Source: Xylaria sp. FL1777 (lineage: Eukaryota > Ascomycota > Sordariomycetes > Xylariales > Xylariaceae). From it: a stretch of DNA of 64,000 bases. Position numbers and translations under genes: made by a program. This document shows positions 60,072 to 64,000 of this stretch, piece by piece. The stretch's first letter is position 1; each line of letters opens with the position of its first letter. Under the pieces are notes generated by a model. It did not search any database and was not told the DNA's origin. It worked only from the letters and a program-made list of their open reading frames with translations. Location: assembly GCA_022578965.1 (NCBI GenBank), contig MU400687.1, forward strand, positions 22,492-86,491, given 5' to 3'.

Positions 60072-61076
60072 GTGAAAGGTTCATGTATACGAGAAAGGAT
60101 GACAAGAGCGTCGAACAACGACCAACTCCCCATCCTCGCCAGGGGCCGCGCCAGGCTCCTCCTACCCAACGACGCAACCACAGGCGTCATCGACACCAGC
60201 GAAGAAAGGGTCAGCACACCCCTGGTTATCTGCTTCCACGGCTCAGGTGAGACGTGTTCGCCGAGCTGGGATGCCCTAGCCACGAAGCTCGTCGCGGAGA
60301 TGCGCTGTCGCGTACTCCTCTACGACCGGGGGCCGGGGAATCTGCGGGCAGCAGATGTTGCAGCGGAGATGTGGGAATACGTCAGTGGGGCTAAGAACCG
60401 GATGATCGCCAACGAGAGTCCCCGCGACGAAAGCGCGCGAAGAGATCACGATGATAAGCACGACCTCAGAGGGCCGTATCTTCTGATCGCGCACTCCTAC
60501 GGCGGGGCCTTCGCGCGCGCCTTCGTGCAGCACGAACACGAGGTCTCGGCGCACCGGAAGTCCCGCTGCGTAGCGGAGCGGGTGGTCGGCCTCGTGCTTG
60601 TCGAGACGGGACAGGAGGGCGGTCTCGACGCGGCGCTTGATGAGTGGCAGATCCGGGGTGCCGTCATGGGGGCTCGGCCTGTGTGTGTCGTCAGGGGGAA
60701 CAGTCTGCTGCAGAAGTGGAGGGAGCTGGAGGCGAAGGAGAGAGCCGCGGAGGCCGAAATGGGGGCCAACGTCGAGATACAGATGCGGATGCGGATGCGG
60801 ATGCAGACGCTCGCTGCTGAGCGGGAGATGCTGCTGCGTGTTGATGCTGAGGACGAGCGGCTTAAGCGTAGACAGCTTGGGCTCTCGCGCAACAGTCGCT
60901 TTGTGCATGTGCCGGATTGTGGACACGATGTTGTTCGTCAGCGTCCTGGGGAAGTCGTCGCTGCTGTGCGGTGGGTGCTGGAGAATGCCGAGAGCATCGT
61001 CGAAGAGGGGGAAGAAGCGATGGGCGTCTGGGAGTCGGCCTTGAAGTGGGTGAGGCGGGTTGGTTTACGCCGGTAA
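60072..61076 (+). CDS. alpha/beta hydrolase-fold protein
   Basis: Single-exon, 334 aa (start possibly the next Met, at residue 10). Oxyanion-loop motif HG at residues 56-57 (CFHGSGET), then YDRGPGN (core strand), nucleophile elbow AHSYGG with Ser at 142, and a C-terminal CGHDVV His. The likely acid is in the LVETG region, but this is uncertain. A long charged insert follows (residues about 112-135 are Asp/Arg/His-rich, before the nucleophile). Near residue 240 a GATGCG hexamer repeat encodes MRMRMRMQ inside a helical charged stretch, so the cap region is unusual. No signal peptide. Substrate unknown; esterase or epoxide/amide hydrolase activity both possible. Lies between the RING and phosphoesterase genes, same strand, but with own spacing. 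Confidence 0.85.
   Translation: MKGSCIRERMTRASNNDQLPILARGRARLLLPNDATTGVIDTSEERVSTPLVICFHGSGETCSPSWDALATKLVAEMRCRVLLYDRGPGNLRAADVAAEMWEYVSGAKNRMIANESPRDESARRDHDDKHDLRGPYLLIAHSYGGAFARAFVQHEHEVSAHRKSRCVAERVVGLVLVETGQEGGLDAALDEWQIRGAVMGARPVCVVRGNSLLQKWRELEAKERAAEAEMGANVEIQMRMRMRMQTLAAEREMLLRVDAEDERLKRRQLGLSRNSRFVHVPDCGHDVVRQRPGEVVAAVRWVLENAESIVEEGEEAMGVWESALKWVRRVGLRR
60782..60805. repeat. GATGCG hexamer repeat inside coding sequence
   Basis: Four units of GATGCG/GATGCA, in frame, encode alternating Met and Arg in the hydrolase. Length divisible by three, so unit changes would not shift the frame. Confidence 0.8.
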
Positions 61077-61732
61077 TAAATAGCTTGTGTTTATGCGTTC
61101 GCTTGAGACTTACATGCACCCTTCTCGAGACATAGACACGATTCTCTAGATTTATGCCCTGTCTCAATACATATGTCTGGCTATTTATCCAAATCAATGA
61201 TATTAATGTCAAGCAGCAAATTATATGGTATAAAGTCAGCCGTTGTGTAGGGATGATTAATCTCAGATGGTCCATCGGAGCCTGTCGCTCGAATTCCAGA
61301 CACTCTTCCTTCTTTTGACGGAGTAGCTCTTGACGCCGACATAATTGCCATCATTTTCCATCGGCACGTCATGAAGCCATCCTGCTCTCCATAAGCTGTA
61401 GAATTGAAAGCTGCCATAATCAGAACGGACACTGACTCGGATCAACAGTTACGGTAGCAAAGCAGCAGCTCGACAAAGTCCTCAAAGATGGAACTATCAG
61501 CACGGGAAAATGTGTATTCTACCCTATATAAGTGCCGTTAGAATCTAGTGTTTCTAACGCTCTCGTTTTTGAGGGGCGGAGGGATTGGGGCTGGAAAGCA
61601 CAGTTGGCGAAACTTTACAATACTGTTAGCTGTTTCCACCCCTCCGTAACACATGAAAATGTAAAGAAAATAGATGTCGAATGGTTGTAAGACAAGAATC
61701 TACCAACCCCGCACCTCAACATTGCCTGAAAA
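61077..61732. other. intergenic
   Basis: About 650 bp, no supported gene. Promoter and leader of the phosphoesterase gene. Confidence 0.5.
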
Positions 61733-63587
61733 ATGAACGTAACAAGTTATAGCCTAGTGCTATTGACCTTTATCCTGCTGTTCCATAAGAAAATTTCGGG
61801 CAACTTCCATTTGTTCTTCTTCCTCTTCTTGGAAGTCGGTGCTGCGATGGCTGTTGATGACCCCTATACTGTGGTCACGGACATCACCATAGGGCTGGGC
61901 GCTCCAATCTCTCCAATTACTCCTCTTACCCCTGACGCGGTCAGCCGACAACAATGGCATCGCATAGAGAAAGACCTCTATCTCCATTCAGCTAACCAGA
62001 GCGCTTGGTTGTATGTTGCTACTCTGAAAGAAGAAGAGCTTACGACTGATGACTTGGTCGTGACCCAAGTGAGAGTTGGCAAGCAGAACTCTATTGACGA
62101 TGCGGGTCGTGGATGGGAAAGTCGGCCCGCAGGGATACGGATACAGAGGGGCAAGTATACAGAGAACCATGAAGCTGTGGCCGGTTTAGACGTACTATTC
62201 GGCACCGATGCCGTTGATCCGAGACCACAGTGGACTCTCATACGTAGGCCTCTCGATCTCGGCATAGACGCTCGACCAGAGATACCCGTCGCAAGACTAA
62301 CCCTCCGAAACGGGAAGGTTAAGCCGGGACCAGATGATCCTCGCCCTCCGAACCCTTTAAGAGTGAGAGAGGACGGCAAGTTCAGGATAGTCCAGATATC
62401 AGATACTCATATGGTCACTGGCGTTGGCGTCTGCAAGGATGCCATTGATGCTGACGGAAACTTCTTACCCCCAAGTATAGCCGACCCCTTGACTGTGGAT
62501 TTTATTGGAAGGGTGTTGGATATTGAGGAGCCGGACCTAGTGATCCTGACCGGAGACCAGTTGCATCATGATATTCTTGACAGCCAATCCGCCATTTTCA
62601 AGGTCGTGGATCCTTTGATCACCCGTTCGATCCCATTCGCGGCTGTGTTTGGCAATCATGATGCAGAGGGGACGTACGCACTATCTCGTAAGTAAATTGT
62701 CATTTCATGAAAAAGCTGGATCTTAGCGAGGATAGCGGGTTGGTGTATAATTGACTTGATTTCTCCCAGGTGTATCCTTTATAGTACAGTATTCTCTAAC
62801 AGTATTCTGCTCTTGCTGACTAGATGATTCAACAGGAGCCTCACAGATGTCACTGCTTCAGAGCCTTCCCTTTAGCCTCTGTCAGGACGGCCCTCAAGAA
62901 GTTGAAGGCGTCGGCAATTATCACCTCCAAGTCTTTTCTCATACATCACAGTCCCCACTGATAACTTTATTTTTCCTCGACTCCCATGGGCAGATACATA
63001 GCGAGGTCAAGGATCCAGACTACGAGCCGATTGAGCAAGGTCAGATTGAGTGGTTCAAGAAGATTTCACAAGAACTACGAAAAACGCGTGGCAATAACAT
63101 CGAGAGCAACAGCAGCTCTCATGTATCGTTAGCGTTTATGCATATCCCCTTCCCCGAATACGCAGACGGTAACCTCAAGATTTCGGGTGGCCAGCGAAGG
63201 GAACCGACCGAAGGTCCAAGTCTCAATTCACATTTCTACGATGCTTTGGTAGAGGAAGGCGTAGTGGCAGTAGGCTGCGGACATGATCACGTAAATGACT
63301 TTTGCGGTTTGTTACCCAGACATGAAAGCGAGGAGTCACCACAGACCCGACGTCGGTCGCCTCAAGTTGGTCCCTGGCTCTGTTATGGAGGTGGTAGTGG
63401 GTTTGGGGGCTACTGCTCGTACGGTGAAAACCGGTATTACCGCCGAATGAGAGTTTGGGAATTCGACACAACCTCCGGTAGCATAGCGACCTGGAAGCGT
63501 GTTGAATACGCCAGTGAGCGAATGGATGAGCTAGTGCTTGTCGAGAGTGGTAGAGTCGTTACCCCTTCTCCAAGCAGCAGTAGATAA
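61733..63587 (+). CDS. DCR2: Dcr2-like calcineurin-type metallophosphoesterase
   Basis: Protein phosphatase of the Dcr2/Sia1 group (in yeast Dcr2 affects cell-cycle entry and Ire1 signalling). Exons 61733-62687 and 62824-63587, with a 136-nt intron (GTAAGT ... GACTAG), give 572 aa. The N-terminus has hydrophobic segments (LVLLTFILLF; LFFFLFLEVG) as in the membrane-anchored family; a start at MAVDDPYTVV (61847) would drop them. The metallophosphoesterase blocks are visible: KFRIVQISDTHM (about 217), LTGDQLHHD (about 271) and FGNHDAE (about 306), then in exon 2 AFMHIPFPEY and the last metal/His block VAVGCGHDHVNDFCG. Splicing creates ALSHDSTGASQMSLLQSLPFS, which fits Dcr2. The C-terminus is short and Ser-rich. 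Complete by motif count. Confidence 0.9.
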
Positions 63588-64000
63588 CAACAATTTCATG
63601 TAGCCTTTTTTAACTTCCCTAATTTCTCTGTAATATCCTGCTTTGGCATATTGAAATTCGGAAAACCAAGCTTGGGCTTTCGGGGGCAGACCGCGGGGAT
63701 TGGTACCCCTATACTGCTGAGATTATCAATGTTTAATTATCGGATTTTGTGCCCCTGCATGACACTTGCAAAGCGACCCTTCGAGGCATCTACGCGCCGG
63801 TATGCAGCGAGCTGAAATCTCTGATATCTGAGGCTTTGCCTACTCACTAATAGTAAACCTCCTGGCCCCCAAACATCATACTCCTAACTGGTTATCATAA
63901 TAGAGGGGGGGGGGCGCGGCCCCCCCCCCCCCCCCCCCCCACCCCCCCGTCAGAATAGAAAAACAAATAAGGAGAGTTAGATTGAATAAACATGATTGTA
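63588..64000. other. intergenic, right edge
   Basis: 3' flank of the phosphoesterase gene, without any coding frame. Includes a G10/C21 homopolymer hairpin at 63905-63948. Confidence 0.5.
63905..63948. repeat. poly-G / poly-C inverted homopolymer tract
   Basis: Ten G, CGCGG, twenty-one C, one A, then seven C. G and C runs are complementary, so the tract can fold into a hairpin with a tiny loop. May be real or a sequencing/assembly artefact. Confidence 0.75.

Overview
The window is nuclear DNA of a filamentous ascomycete (Pezizomycotina, most likely a sordariomycete). The evidence is short spliceosomal introns of about 50 to 140 nt with GTRNGT donors and CTAAC/CTGAC-like branch sites, and fungal-specific families (2EXR protein, fungal rhodopsin-like membrane protein, PA-TM-RING protein, GH79 and GH47 enzymes, a fused HIS4). 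There is also a Pol III tRNA gene with an intron. Genes were rebuilt by hand splicing, so exon coordinates are predictions; most reading frames close exactly across the junctions.

Layout. 0.9-3.4 kb (-): Srk1/Rck2-type stress-activated kinase. 8-10 kb (-): secreted GH79 glycosidase. 12.1-13.4 kb (+): unknown two-exon protein. 14.7-15.4 kb (+): small Cys-containing secreted protein. 16.2-17.3 kb (-): unknown basic, low-complexity protein. 19.5-20.5 kb (-): SAM methyltransferase. 21.5-22.5 kb (+): 2EXR protein. 23.6-24.7 kb (+): BuGZ/ZNF207-type zinc-finger protein. 27.4-29.7 kb (+): lipin phosphatidate phosphatase PAH1. 30.5-31.4 kb (-): TAF9, head to head with HIS4 at 32.1-34.8 kb (+). 35.3-36.8 kb (-): rhodopsin-like membrane protein. 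41.4-43.2 kb (-): GH47 alpha-mannosidase. 44.0 kb (+): tRNA-Ala(CGC). 44.6-45.5 kb (-): coiled-coil unknown. 47.8-49.5 kb (+): amidase. 49.9-50.4 kb (-): weak gene candidate. 51.8-52.3 kb: a non-autonomous inverted-repeat transposon. 57.4-59.0 kb (+): PA-TM-RING E3 ligase. 60.1-61.1 kb (+): alpha/beta hydrolase. 61.7-63.6 kb (+): Dcr2-type phosphoesterase.

The genes are mostly housekeeping and do not form a recognisable biosynthetic cluster or defence island. The clearest regulatory link is a consensus Gcn4/CPC1 site (TGACTCA) in the divergent TAF9-HIS4 promoter. Long spacers between genes (up to about 8 kb) carry many TACCTA/TAGGTA words, AT-rich pockets, microsatellites and one miniature transposon. 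I found no convincing wholly new system. The best items for a second look are the miniature transposon, the hidden three-exon gene candidate at 49.9-50.4 kb, the GC-AG intron in the kinase, the stop-free 105-nt intron in HIS4, the 14-nt micro-exon model in the rhodopsin-like gene, and the palindromic TACCTAGGTA word family.
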